Shown here: in pieces, positions 9,075 to 20,022 of the stretch
Numbering within the stretch: position 1 is the first letter of the stretch
Layout of the letters: each line of letters opens with the position of its first letter
NCBI RefSeq assembly: GCF_905120355.1
Contig: NZ_CAJHOB010000012.1
Span: 48,772-112,771 of the forward strand
DNA length: 64,000 nt
Source: Azonexus hydrophilus
GTDB taxonomy: Bacteria; Pseudomonadota; Gammaproteobacteria; Burkholderiales; Rhodocyclaceae
Reading direction: 5' to 3'
Notes under the pieces: model-generated
Seen by the model: the letters and a program-made list of their open reading frames with translations, nothing else
Told to the model about the DNA's origin: nothing
The model's database searches: none
Made by a program: the position numbers and the translations under genes

Positions 9075-9104
9075 ATCCCCGTATCAATAGATACGGGGAT
9101 TTTT
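9075..9104. terminator. Terminator between the DHH gene and the tRNA
   Basis: Perfect 11-pair stem ATCCCCGTATC/GATACGGGGAT with AATA loop, A-run on the left and T-run on the right. It can stop both the plus-strand DHH transcript and the minus-strand rpoD/tRNA transcript. Confidence 0.92.
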
Positions 9105-9106
9105 GT

Positions 9107-9185
<79 letters not shown>

Positions 9186-9193
9186 GGCATGGG

Positions 9194-11203
<2,010 letters not shown>

Positions 11204-11234
11204 GAACACGATCCGGGTATCTGGAAAACCGCTG

Positions 11235-11243
11235 ATTATACCA
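11235..11243 (-). promoter_or_regulatory. Extended -10 promoter for rpoD
   Basis: TGGTATAAT on the minus strand, a TGn-extended -10 element 32 bases upstream of the rpoD start, in the 128-base dnaG-rpoD gap. An internal rpoD promoter is usual for this operon. Confidence 0.65.
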
Positions 11244-11331
11244 TAACTTAGCCACGCTTTTAAGGGTTGGCCGTGCTCTGTGTGCTGCAACGGCTGGCGG
11301 TGCTGCTGCGGTGGTGCGGGCTGTTTGGTGA

Positions 11332-13065
11332 TCAGGGTGTTGCGGGGGGTTTGCGGGTGAGAAACTGGATGTACGCCTGTTTTTCTTCTGCTGACAGACC
11401 GGCAACGCCGAATTGCTGGGCTTTCATTTGCAATTCGGCGAAGCGGCGCATGTCCGCGCTACCTTTGAGCTTTTCGAGGGTGGCGTGAAATTCAGCGTCA
11501 GCTTCGTCTTCGTCAAATGGCAGGTCGAGAAGTTCCGCTGCGGCGGTTTCGATCAGGCTTTCTTCCGGCTGGCCGCGTAGTTGCTCGCGCAGCAGGGCAT
11601 AGTTGCTGGCGCCGCCGCTGTTTTCCAGACAGGCCTTGAGGCGCAGCAGGGCGGGGCGTTCCGGTGTGTCCGGCAGGAGTGCGGCTGGCAATCCGGCGGC
11701 CAAGGATGGTTTGTGTAGGATCAGGCGTAGCAGGTTGCGCGCCAGGGAGGGGGGGCTGCGTTTGGCGCGGGCAGGTGCGGGCGTGGCGTAGGATTTCAGT
11801 TCGCACAGGCGTTCGACTTCACCCTGGCTGAAGCCACTGGCTTCGGCCAGGCGTTTGACCAGTTGCAGGCGCAGTAGAGGCGTCGGCAGTTTGAGCAGTA
11901 GTGGTTTGGCTTCGTAGATCAGCTGGGCGCGCCCTTCGGCGCTGGTCAGATCGCAGCGCAGGGCAAGTTCGCGCAGGAGAAAATCGGACAGGGGCGTGGC
12001 CTGGGTAACCAGGCGCTCGAATTCGGCCTTGCCATGGTCGCGGATGTAACTGTCCGGGTCGTGTTCTGGCGGCAACAGCACGAAACCGATGGACTTGTTG
12101 TCGGCCAGCATTTCCAAGGCGTTTTCCAGCGCCCGCCAGGCAGCCTTGCGTCCGGCCGTGTCGCCGTCGAAGCAGAAGACGATGCGGTCGACCTGGCGCA
12201 GCAGTTTCTGGACGTGCGTCGGGGTCGTGGCGGTGCCCAGGGTGGCGACGGCGTTGCCGACGCCGTTCTGGGCCAAGGCGATGACGTCCATGTAGCCTTC
12301 GGTGACGATGGCAATGTTCTTCTCGCGCAGCGCCTGGCGAGCTTGTGGTAGCCCGAACAGTTCGCGGCCTTTTTCGAACAGCGGTGTTTCGGGGGAGTTG
12401 AGGTATTTCGGTTCGCCCTGGTCGATGATGCGGCCGCCGAAGGCGATGATGTCACCCTTGGGGTTGATGATGGGAATCATCAGCCGGTCGCGAAAGCGGT
12501 CGTAACGTCGGCCGGCGTCGTTGTCGATGATGAGGCCGGCGTGTTTGAGCAGGGGGGTGTCGTAGTCGGGGAAAATGGCCTGCAGGTTCTGCCAGCCATC
12601 CGGGGCGTAGCCGATGCCGAAACGGGCAGCGATTTCTCCAGAAAGGCCACGTTTTTTGCAGTACTCGATGGCGCGCGGAGAGTGGCGTAACTGCTCCTTG
12701 TACCAGGCGGCTGCGCGGGCCATGACTTCAGTCAGCTGACGCGTTTCGCTGTGGGGTGCGGCCTGGGGGCTGCTGTCTTCCGGTACGCTCATGCCCAGCC
12801 GGCCGGCGAGTTCGCGGACCGCGTCGACAAAGCCAATGCCCTGGTACTCCATGACGAAACCGATGGCCGAGCCGTGTGCGCCACAGCCAAAGCAGTGATA
12901 GAACTGTTTTGCCGGGCTGACGGTGAAGGAGGGGGTTTTTTCGTTATGGAAGGGGCAGCAGGCCGCGTAGTTCCCGCCCGCTTTTTTCAGCGGCACGTAA
13001 GCATCGACCAGTTCGACGATGTCGATCCGGGCAAGTAGATCCTGAATGAAGGAATCGGGAATCAT
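11332..13065 (-). CDS. dnaG: DNA primase
   Basis: Synthesises RNA primers for replication. The 577-residue chain has the N-terminal zinc finger ([12 protein letters not shown] and HCFGCGAHG, residues about 36-66), the RNA-polymerase core with FGGRIID, the Toprim core EGYMDVIAL near 255 and [10 protein letters not shown] near 300, and a C-terminal DnaB-interaction part. Length is normal for the family. It lies between rpsU (77 bases upstream) and rpoD. Confidence 0.98.
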   Translation of the reverse strand: MIPDSFIQDLLARIDIVELVDAYVPLKKAGGNYAACCPFHNEKTPSFTVSPAKQFYHCFGCGAHGSAIGFVMEYQGIGFVDAVRELAGRLGMSVPEDSSPQAAPHSETRQLTEVMARAAAWYKEQLRHSPRAIEYCKKRGLSGEIAARFGIGYAPDGWQNLQAIFPDYDTPLLKHAGLIIDNDAGRRYDRFRDRLMIPIINPKGDIIAFGGRIIDQGEPKYLNSPETPLFEKGRELFGLPQARQALREKNIAIVTEGYMDVIALAQNGVGNAVATLGTATTPTHVQKLLRQVDRIVFCFDGDTAGRKAAWRALENALEMLADNKSIGFVLLPPEHDPDSYIRDHGKAEFERLVTQATPLSDFLLRELALRCDLTSAEGRAQLIYEAKPLLLKLPTPLLRLQLVKRLAEASGFSQGEVERLCELKSYATPAPARAKRSPPSLARNLLRLILHKPSLAAGLPAALLPDTPERPALLRLKACLENSGGASNYALLREQLRGQPEESLIETAAAELLDLPFDEDEADAEFHATLEKLKGSADMRRFAELQMKAQQFGVAGLSAEEKQAYIQFLTRKPPATP

Positions 13066-13142
13066 GGGGTGGGAAATCCGTGGGGCAAAAAAACAGCCGC
13101 CGGCTTGTGGCGGGCGGCTGTGTGCTGCGTCGGAGAGCCCGA

Positions 13143-13355
13143 TCAGTACATCTTGGGCGGCAGGGTCAGGCTGCGCAGACGCTTGTTTTGGCGTTTTACA
13201 GCAGCTGCCGCCTTGCGCTTGCGTTCGGCCGTGGGTTTTTCATAGAACTCACGGGCACGCAGCTCGGTCAGGAGACCAGTCTTTTCGACCGTGCGCTTGA
13301 AGCGACGAATGGCAGCTTCGAACGGCTCGTTTTCCTTGACTCGAATATTCGGCAT
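13143..13355 (-). CDS. rpsU: Small-subunit ribosomal protein bS21
   Basis: A 70-residue basic protein ([21 protein letters not shown]...) matching bS21 along its full length; it takes part in translation initiation. A strong GGAGGGGG ribosome site precedes the ATG. It is the first gene of rpsU-dnaG-rpoD, driven by the sigma-70 promoter listed at 13449-13477. Confidence 0.98.
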   Translation of the reverse strand: MPNIRVKENEPFEAAIRRFKRTVEKTGLLTELRAREFYEKPTAERKRKAAAAVKRQNKRLRSLTLPPKMY

Positions 13356-13448
13356 AGTTTCACCCCCTCCCGTAAGGCGCCTGCCAGGTCAAGTAAAAGG
13401 GCAGTGCGCGCAAAAATTTTTGTTCCGGCAAATTGCGGAAAGCGCGAG

Positions 13449-13477
13449 ATTGTATGTCAGGGGGCTCATTGAATCAA
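13449..13477 (-). promoter_or_regulatory. Sigma-70 promoter of rpsU-dnaG-rpoD
   Basis: TTGATT, 17-base spacer, TACAAT on the minus strand, with a leader of about 90 bases to rpsU. It abuts the divergent tsaD start at 13495, so the two promoters must overlap. Confidence 0.75.
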
Positions 13478-13494
13478 GTGTTAAAATGCGTGCC

Positions 13495-14541
13495 ATGTTG
13501 ATCCTTGGCGTTGAATCTTCCTGCGATGAAACCGGTGTGGCGCTGTATGACAGCGATGCCGGTTTGCTGGCGCACACCCTGCACTCGCAGGTGGCGATGC
13601 ATGCCGAATATGGTGGTGTGGTGCCGGAGCTGGCGTCGCGCGATCATGTGCGGCGCGTGGTGCCGCTGCTACGCGGTGCGCTGTCTGCCGCCGGCAAGTC
13701 GCTGGCGGATATTGACGCCGTAGCCTATACCCGTGGTCCCGGGTTGTCCGGTGCGCTGCTGGTTGGTTGCGCTTTTGCGGAATCCCTGGCGTTTGCATTG
13801 GGCAAGCCGACGCTGCCGGTGCACCACCTTGAGGGACATTTGCTGTCGCCTTTGTTGTCCGCCGATCCCCCCGCTTTTCCTTTCGTCGCGCTGCTGGTTT
13901 CCGGTGGGCATACCCAATTGATGCGGGTGTCTGCGGTAGGTGCCTACGAGATTCTCGGTGAAACCCTCGACGATGCTGCCGGAGAGGCCTTCGACAAGAG
14001 CGCCAAGTTGCTCGGGCTGCCCTACCCCGGGGGGGCTTTGCTGTCGCGTCTGGCAGAGTCAGGCGATCCTGCGCGTTTCAGTCTGCCGCGGCCCATGCTG
14101 CACTCTGCGGACCTGAATTTCAGTTTTTCCGGCTTGAAAACCGCGGTGCTGACCCTGGTGCGCGAGCAGGAGGGTCCGCTGGATGAGCAGCTGCGCGCAG
14201 ATATTGCGCGCGCTTTCCAGGAATCCATTGTCGAAGTGCTGGTGAAGAAGTCACTCAAGGCGCTCCAGGCGACCGGCTTGCAAACGCTGGTAGTGGCGGG
14301 TGGGGTCGGGGCTAATCGCCAGTTACGTGAACAGTTGAATGCGCAGGCGCGGCGCAAGCGGTTCCGGGTGTATTACCCGGAGCTGGAGTTCTGTACCGAT
14401 AACGGGGCGATGATTGCGTTGGCGGGGTGTCTGCGCCTGCAAGCAGGTACGCCGGCGAAAGTGGCCGGCAGTTTTTCCGTGCAGCCACGCTGGCCTTTGC
14501 TGCAGCAGCCCGTGGCAGAAACGGAGGATGGAGCATGCTGA
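13495..14541 (+). CDS. tsaD: tRNA N6-threonylcarbamoyladenosine transferase TsaD
   Basis: Transfers the threonylcarbamoyl group to A37 of ANN-decoding tRNAs, together with TsaB and TsaE. The 348-residue chain shows the ASKHA ATPase features: [10 protein letters not shown] at the N-terminus, the metal-binding HLEGH motif near residue 110, VSGGHTQL near 135, the [18 protein letters not shown] stretch, and [13 protein letters not shown] near 265. Start choice: ATG 13495 ([14 protein letters not shown]) gives the family N-terminus; ATG 13486 would add three residues. It is divergent from rpsU, and its 3' end overlaps the corA-like gene by 7 bases. Confidence 0.97.
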   Translation: MLILGVESSCDETGVALYDSDAGLLAHTLHSQVAMHAEYGGVVPELASRDHVRRVVPLLRGALSAAGKSLADIDAVAYTRGPGLSGALLVGCAFAESLAFALGKPTLPVHHLEGHLLSPLLSADPPAFPFVALLVSGGHTQLMRVSAVGAYEILGETLDDAAGEAFDKSAKLLGLPYPGGALLSRLAESGDPARFSLPRPMLHSADLNFSFSGLKTAVLTLVREQEGPLDEQLRADIARAFQESIVEVLVKKSLKALQATGLQTLVVAGGVGANRQLREQLNAQARRKRFRVYYPELEFCTDNGAMIALAGCLRLQAGTPAKVAGSFSVQPRWPLLQQPVAETEDGAC

Positions 14542-15500
14542 TCAATTGCGTGGCCTATGAGCATGGCAGCCGTCTGCGTGATCTGGCGGTCGAGGAGATC
14601 AGCGATTTCTTGCAGCGACCGGATACGTTCGTCTGGGTTGCCTTGTGCGATGCCAGCCCGGAAGAAATGGCGCAGATGCAGATCGAGTTTGGTTTGCATG
14701 ATCTGGCAGTGGAAGATGCGCGTAATGGTAATCAGCGCCCCAAACTCGAAGAATACGATGATGCCCTGTTCGCCGTGCTGCACTTGATCGAGCCGGACGG
14801 GGAGGGGTTTTCAGTGGGCGATCTCAGCGTTTTTGTCGGCAGCAATTACATCCTGTCGGTGCGTAATCGCAGTCAGCAGGGTTTTTTGGGTGTGCGCGCG
14901 CGTTGCGAACGGGAGCCGCATCTGCTGCGTCAGGGGGCCGGATTCGTTCTGTATGCACTGATGGATGCGGTGGTGGATCGTTATTTCCCCATCGTCGATC
15001 GGCTCGAATCAGAGCTGGAAGGCATTGAGGCCAACATCTTTACCGAGGGTGCGGCGCGCAGCAACATTGAGCGTCTGTATGACCTGAAATACAAGGTGAT
15101 GTGCGTACGGCATGCAGTCGTGCCCTTGCTGGAAGTGGCGGCGAAACTGTCGAGCGGCCGTGGGCCAGCCTGTTGCGCCGCCAGCCGGGAATATTTCCGT
15201 GATGTCTATGATCACCTGTTGCGCATCAATGCCTCGATCGACAGCATCCGTGAAACCATCGGTACGGCGATTCAGGTCAACCTGTCGATGGTGGCCATTG
15301 GCGATAGCGAAGTAAGCAAGCGTCTGGCCGCCTGGGCGGGTATTTTTGCGGTGGCGACAGCTTTTGCCGGGGTCTGGGGGATGAATTTCGAAGTCATGCC
15401 CGAGTTGCAATGGAAATACGGCTATCCGGTGGCGCTGGTGGCCATCGGCATCACCTGTTTCGTGCTGTACCGGCGTTTCAGGCGTGCCGGCTGGCTCTGA
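14535..15500 (+). CDS. corA: CorA-family magnesium/divalent-cation channel
   Basis: A 321-residue inner-membrane channel. The long N-terminal cytoplasmic part is helical, with [20 protein letters not shown] typical of CorA near residue 60. It is followed by two C-terminal membrane helices: the first ends in the hallmark GMN motif ([11 protein letters not shown], near 290) and the second is [18 protein letters not shown]. The start ATG overlaps the tsaD stop and follows GGAG inside tsaD, implying translational coupling. The family carries Mg2+, Co2+ or Ni2+ and in some members Zn2+ efflux; the ion is not known. Confidence 0.93.
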   Translation: MLINCVAYEHGSRLRDLAVEEISDFLQRPDTFVWVALCDASPEEMAQMQIEFGLHDLAVEDARNGNQRPKLEEYDDALFAVLHLIEPDGEGFSVGDLSVFVGSNYILSVRNRSQQGFLGVRARCEREPHLLRQGAGFVLYALMDAVVDRYFPIVDRLESELEGIEANIFTEGAARSNIERLYDLKYKVMCVRHAVVPLLEVAAKLSSGRGPACCAASREYFRDVYDHLLRINASIDSIRETIGTAIQVNLSMVAIGDSEVSKRLAAWAGIFAVATAFAGVWGMNFEVMPELQWKYGYPVALVAIGITCFVLYRRFRRAGWL

Positions 15501-15510
15501 CCGAGACGTC

Positions 15511-16143
15511 TCAGCGTTTTTTCTTTTTCCGTGGCGTTTCCTGTGCGGCAGGGGGCTTGTTGCCGCCGATCCTGCCTTCCTGGCCGGCCATCAGGCGTTG
15601 CAGATTGCCCCAGTGTTTGGCAATGAGCGCCAGCGCAATCAGCACGACCACGCCAAACAGGCTGTCGGCACCATGCAGGGTGGCGGCGTAGAGCGGTGCC
15701 AGTAGTGCAGCAAGGAGGGCGGCTAGCGAGGAATAGCGCGATACATAGGCGACCAGCAGCCAGGTGGCGAGGGTCAATAAACCCAGCCAGGGATCGAGCG
15801 CCAGTAAGACGCCGGCAGCGGTGGCGACTCCCTTGCCACCCTTGAACTTGAGAAAGAGCGGAAACAGATGGCCGAGAAAAACAGCCAGCGCGACCAGGGC
15901 AATGGTCGCGTCGCTCAGGCCGAAATGTTGTGCCAGAAATACTGCCAGCCAGCCTTTGAGCGCATCGCCGAGCAGTGTCACCAGGGCGGCTTTCTTGTTG
16001 CCGCTGCGCAACACATTGGTGGCGCCCGGGTTGCCCGAACCGTAGGTGCGCGGGTCGGCCAGCCCGAACAGGCGCGAGGACAGCACGGCAAACGGGATGG
16101 AGCCCAGCAGGTAGGCGGCGGCGACGGCAAGAATTTCGATCAT
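15511..16143 (-). CDS. plsY: Acyl-phosphate:glycerol-3-phosphate acyltransferase PlsY
   Basis: Integral membrane enzyme that adds an acyl group from acyl-phosphate to glycerol-3-phosphate, the first step of phospholipid synthesis. The 210 residues show about five hydrophobic helices and the three PlsY motifs: LGSIPFAVLSSRLFGLADPRTYGSGNPGATN is split here only as motifs GSIPFA and GSGNPGATNVLR (near residues 14 and 38), then GHLFPLFLKFKGGKGVAT is seen as FKGGKG near 105. A lysine-rich tail ends the protein. It converges on corA with a 10-base gap. Confidence 0.96.
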   Translation of the reverse strand: MIEILAVAAAYLLGSIPFAVLSSRLFGLADPRTYGSGNPGATNVLRSGNKKAALVTLLGDALKGWLAVFLAQHFGLSDATIALVALAVFLGHLFPLFLKFKGGKGVATAAGVLLALDPWLGLLTLATWLLVAYVSRYSSLAALLAALLAPLYAATLHGADSLFGVVVLIALALIAKHWGNLQRLMAGQEGRIGGNKPPAAQETPRKKKKR

Positions 16144-16237
16144 GGCTGCAGGAGCGGTGAAAATGGATGTTGCGGATTGTACATGCTGGCCCTTGGGCAG
16201 GCTGCGCGCGACTCAGGAGAAGCGTGCTGCCGGGGCA

Positions 16238-16729
16238 TCAGCCGGGCAAGGCAACGTTAACGCTACGTGCGCCGACGATACGTGGTACGACACTGGGGTC
16301 GATACCCACCAGGAAACCGCGCCGGCCACCGTTGATGTAGATCCTGGGGAGTTCGAGGATACTGGCTTCGACAAAAACCGGCAGGGTCTTTTTGGTGCCG
16401 AACGGGCTGGTGCCTCCCACCAGAAAACCGGTATGACGCTGCGCAACTTCTGGCTTGCAGGGCTCGATCTTCTTGCAGCCGATCTGACGGGCGAGCTCTT
16501 TGGTGGACACTTTGCAGTCGCCGTGCATGAGTACCAGCAGGGGTTTGGCTTTCTCGTCCTCGAAGACCAGTGTCTTGACGACCGTGTGTTCGTCTACGCC
16601 CAGTTCGCGTGCCGAGACGCGCGTGCCGCCGTGCTCTTCGTAAGTGTAGGGATGGAGCGTGAATGCCACCTGCTGTGCTTTGAGGAATTGCGTGGCAGGG
16701 GTCTCGGAAACGTGAATCGATTTACTCAT
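16238..16729 (-). CDS. ybaK: YbaK-type aminoacyl-tRNA deacylase (Cys-tRNA(Pro))
   Basis: Hydrolyses mischarged Cys-tRNA(Pro). The 163-residue chain matches YbaK/Ebs[15 protein letters not shown] at the N-terminus, [20 protein letters not shown] in the middle (with the catalytic lysine region CKKIEP after it), [14 protein letters not shown] near residue 100 and [14 protein letters not shown] near the end. It overlaps the upstream hybrid kinase gene by 4 bases (ATGA), so it appears to be the third cistron of the operon SBP-kinase-ybaK. A link in function to the kinase is not obvious. Confidence 0.95.
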   Translation of the reverse strand: MSKSIHVSETPATQFLKAQQVAFTLHPYTYEEHGGTRVSARELGVDEHTVVKTLVFEDEKAKPLLVLMHGDCKVSTKELARQIGCKKIEPCKPEVAQRHTGFLVGGTSPFGTKKTLPVFVEASILELPRIYINGGRRGFLVGIDPSVVPRIVGARSVNVALPG

Positions 16730-18687
16730 GGTTTGGGGGGGCTGGCCGGGAGCCAGTGGACCAGGGTGGCATACAGCAGTTCCGGATTGATCGGTTTGCT
16801 GATGTGTTCGTTCATTCCGGCTTCCAGGCAGGCCAGGCGGTCTTCCGCAAAGGCGTTGGCGGTCATGGCCAAAATCGGTGTCGTGGCATGCTGTGGCAGT
16901 TGGCGGATGGCGCGGCTGGCATCCAGGCCGTTCATGCGTGGCATCTGGATGTCCATCAGGATTAGGGCGTAATCGTTGGTACTGGCCAGGGCTACTGCGG
17001 CTTCACCGTCTTCCGCGACATCGACCCGCAGGCCAACATCTTCGAGCAGGGTCAGGGAGACTTCACGATTGACCGGCTCGTCCTCGACCAGGAGAACGCG
17101 GGTGCCGGGAGGGCGACGTTGCAGACAGGCCTCGGCAGCCTGGCTGGCGCTATCCGGGTGCATCCTGTCGGGGCCGCTGACCGTGGGCAGAGTGATGGAG
17201 AACCAGAAGGTGCTGCCTCTGCCCAGTGTGCTGTCGACGCCAATCTGCCCGCCCATCAGCTCGACCAGTCGTTTGCTGATCGCCAGCCCCAGGCCGGTGC
17301 CGCCATGTTCGCGGGTGGTCGAGTTATCGGCCTGTTCAAAAGGGCGGAACAGGCGTGGCAGGACATCGGCCGCGATGCCGATGCCGCTGTCACGGACCGT
17401 GAAGCGCAGGTGCAGGCGGTCGTGATGTTCTTCCTGGCAACTTAGCTCCAGTTCGACGCTGCCGCTGTCGGTGAATTTGACGGCATTCGCGGCCAGGTTG
17501 AGCAGAACCTGACCGATCCGGGCCGGGTCGCCCAATACCTGCCGGCCTGCCAGTTCAGGAGTGATGCTGGTGCGCAGGGAAAGTCCCTTGCTGCTGGCCC
17601 GATGGCTGAGCAGGCTGAGGGTGTTTTCCAGGATGCTGCCGAGGAGGAAGACCCGTTGCTCCAGGCTCAGGCGCTCGGCTTCGATTTTTGCCAGATCGAG
17701 GATGTCGTTGATGATGTGCAGCAGGTGTCGTGAAGCGTGGTCGATCTTGCCCAGTTGTTCGGCGGTCACCGGGTCGCTGGTACGCCGGCGGAGGATGCTG
17801 GTCAGACCCATGATGGCGTTCATCGGGGTGCGCAACTCATGGCTCATATTGGCGAGGAAGGTGCTTTTTGCCCGGCTGGCAGCTTCCGCTGCATCACGTG
17901 CCTGCACCAGATCGCTGGTGCGCAGGGCGACTTCTTGTTCCAGGGAGGCTTGTTGCTCGGTGAGCCGAGCTTCGCTGCGGGCCAGAGCGTCGAGCATGGT
18001 GTTGATGGCACGGCCGAGACGGGCTGCTTCATCGCTGCCGGTGAGTGCGACCCGCTGTCCGTGTTCGCCGCGCTGGACGGCATCGGTGACACGCTCGATA
18101 GCGGCCAGACGGTGGGTTAGATAGCGTGCTGCGAGATGGGCAAAGAAAGCCGCAAGCAGGGTGGCGAGCGCAGCGTAAATGTAAGCTTTCCGCCGGGAAT
18201 TGCGCAGTTCTTCTGCCAGCGCCTCATTGTTGATGCCGATGCGCAGCCAGCCGATGTGGGCTTGCTGCAGCCGGATGGGGGCGGCAACCTCCAGTGCCAG
18301 GTGCTGGGCATGCAGCACCGTGCTGGTGTCATTGGCCGGTGGCAGGGGGAGGAACAGGCCGCGTCGGCTGCGATCGGTGTGGGCGAGGATTTCGCCGCGG
18401 GTATCGAGCAAGATGGCATGGCGTAGCCCGGGGTAGGCGCTGAGGCTGCCAATGCTCTCCTGCATGCCGGCAAAATCGCGCGCAGCGACCCAGAGTGCGG
18501 CGGAGGCGGCGACACTTTCTGCCAAGGCCATCACCTGCTGACGTTGTTCGGCGATGGCGTGCCGTTCTTGCCGGTGCACCAGATTCATCACCAGCAGCAG
18601 CATGCTCGCCGCAATGAACAGGGTGCAGCCCAGAGTCAGTTGATGTTGCAGGCTGCTGGCGAGAAAGTTGCGGAGGGTGTTTTTCAC
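16726..18687 (-). CDS. Hybrid sensor histidine kinase (HAMP-HisKA-HATPase-REC)
   Basis: A 653-residue membrane kinase. Helix 1 is at about residues 18-38 and helix 2 at about 168-190, enclosing a periplasmic domain of about 130 residues. A HAMP domain and coiled coil follow, then HisKA with phospho-accepting His283 ([11 protein letters not shown]). Next come the HATPase N, G1 and G2 boxes ([26 protein letters not shown]) and a C-terminal receiver with phospho-Asp near 579 (LMDIQMP). There is no Hpt domain, so the phosphate must go on to a separate Hpt partner. Its start overlaps the stop of the upstream binding-protein gene (ATGA), which strongly suggests that the lipoprotein is its ligand sensor. 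The signal is unknown. Confidence 0.95.
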   Translation of the reverse strand: MKNTLRNFLASSLQHQLTLGCTLFIAASMLLLVMNLVHRQERHAIAEQRQQVMALAESVAASAALWVAARDFAGMQESIGSLSAYPGLRHAILLDTRGEILAHTDRSRRGLFLPLPPANDTSTVLHAQHLALEVAAPIRLQQAHIGWLRIGINNEALAEELRNSRRKAYIYAALATLLAAFFAHLAARYLTHRLAAIERVTDAVQRGEHGQRVALTGSDEAARLGRAINTMLDALARSEARLTEQQASLEQEVALRTSDLVQARDAAEAASRAKSTFLANMSHELRTPMNAIMGLTSILRRRTSDPVTAEQLGKIDHASRHLLHIINDILDLAKIEAERLSLEQRVFLLGSILENTLSLLSHRASSKGLSLRTSITPELAGRQVLGDPARIGQVLLNLAANAVKFTDSGSVELELSCQEEHHDRLHLRFTVRDSGIGIAADVLPRLFRPFEQADNSTTREHGGTGLGLAISKRLVELMGGQIGVDSTLGRGSTFWFSITLPTVSGPDRMHPDSASQAAEACLQRRPPGTRVLLVEDEPVNREVSLTLLEDVGLRVDVAEDGEAAVALASTNDYALILMDIQMPRMNGLDASRAIRQLPQHATTPILAMTANAFAEDRLACLEAGMNEHISKPINPELLYATLVHWLPASPPKP

Positions 18688-19619
18688 GGTATTTCCACCG
18701 GGCGCACGTGGCGTTCGAACTGGGTGACGAATTGAGCGACGACGGCATAATCAGCGTCGCTGGCCGGGTGAAAGCGGGCCGTTGCCATGCCCTGCAGGAT
18801 GGTTTCACCATTGCGGGAGGTGCTCAGTGCCAGCAATTCTTCACGCACAGCCGTAACCAGTTCGTGGGGCAGGTCGGCGCGCGCCATGACCGAGTTGTTG
18901 ACCAGATGTCTGGTTTCCCAAATGACCTTGAGTTGCGCCGCTTCCTTGGGGTGGTCCTGCTGGAACAGGCGCCAGGGTGGTGGCCAGGTGGCGGCTGCGG
19001 CAGTGTGGCCGAGGTAGGCGTTCATGATGGAAGACTCTTGCGAACCGACATAACGGTTTTCAATGTCACGTTGGATGTTGATCCCGTGCTCATGCAAGAA
19101 CAGTTGCGGCAGCATGGCGGCCGCCAGGGCGGTGGGTGAGGGATAGCTGACAGGCTGGCCGCGTAGGTCGCCTGGTTTTTGTACCGGGCTGTCGCGGCGG
19201 ACGATGAATATGCCGCGAAAGTCCTCCGCATCGCCCGCCATGGCGATGACGTGATAGCCCACCTTGATGGCTTCCAGCGTTTGCCATGGATTGGGGAGGA
19301 GGAATTCCGGCGCGCGCGCCCGTAGTTTTTCCTCAAACGCCTGGTAATCGCGGGAAGCCTCCAGTACGAAATGTACTTGCGGCAGGCGCTGGTTCAGGTG
19401 ATCGATCAGGGGTTGGTAGGCGGCGGCGAGTTTGCCCGGGTTGTGCAGTGGGTGTACGGCAAAACGGAAAGTCGCAGGTCCTTCCTCAGCACTACTGCGG
19501 TAGTCCAGAGGAGGTAATTCGTTCGTCGGCTGATTGCATGCTGTCAGCAGGATGGCGCAGAGGACAAGCAGCAGCGGGCGCAGTCTGGCCCGCACGTGCC
19601 CCGCGAGTACCTGCGACAT
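18684..19619 (-). CDS. PhnD-like periplasmic substrate-binding lipoprotein
   Basis: A binding protein of the phosphate/phosphite/phosphonate ABC-transporter type (PhnD-like). A signal peptide with lipobox LLTAC near residue 28 (from the start used here) anchors it as a lipoprotein. The mature part has the type-2 periplasmic-binding pattern: [21 protein letters not shown], the [15 protein letters not shown] loop and [14 protein letters not shown]. No ABC permease or ATPase is nearby; instead the gene overlaps the hybrid kinase by 4 bases, so it probably acts as a sensor subunit. The start is uncertain: ATG 19619 gives the cleanest signal peptide, but ATG 19655 and TTG 19679 are also in frame, and none has a good ribosome site. 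Confidence 0.88.
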   Translation of the reverse strand: MSQVLAGHVRARLRPLLLVLCAILLTACNQPTNELPPLDYRSSAEEGPATFRFAVHPLHNPGKLAAAYQPLIDHLNQRLPQVHFVLEASRDYQAFEEKLRARAPEFLLPNPWQTLEAIKVGYHVIAMAGDAEDFRGIFIVRRDSPVQKPGDLRGQPVSYPSPTALAAAMLPQLFLHEHGINIQRDIENRYVGSQESSIMNAYLGHTAAAATWPPPWRLFQQDHPKEAAQLKVIWETRHLVNNSVMARADLPHELVTAVREELLALSTSRNGETILQGMATARFHPASDADYAVVAQFVTQFERHVRPVEIP

Positions 19620-20022
19620 GGGGAAAAGTTGAGGAAGCGGTGGTACAGCAGACATAAGGGCGAACGATGATTTTTCCAAAAATTAACAGAAAGCCGGGGT
19701 GTGGACAACGTTCGTGCCAAAAACAACTGGAAATGACGGATATTGGTTCGTGTTTATGGCGGCGAGTACTGATAATGCCCGTTTTGTGCTCGATTTACTA
19801 AACATTACATTTCACGGGCATGTTCTATTTACAATTCGCCTCGATTGAACATCTGGTTTAGTCAGGATGCTCGGCGCAAGTGCTGAAATCAAATTTCAAA
19901 GTAAAACGAATGGGTGGGCACAGTCGCTGGTGACGAGATTCCGGTCTGGTTGCAGAGAGCCCTTGAAGATGTTTCCCTGTGACTTCCCTGCGACGGTTTC
20001 TGGCGGGGGAATCAATGCATGA
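19620..20022. other. Divergent intergenic region, relatively AT-rich
   Basis: About 400 bases between the divergent SBP-kinase operon and the TolC-like gene. The central part (about 19740-19850) is clearly richer in A and T than the surroundings, with runs such as TTTACTAAACATTACATTT, and probably holds both promoters and activator sites. I see no convincing consensus promoter pair, RNA structure or conserved ORF here. Confidence 0.5.
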
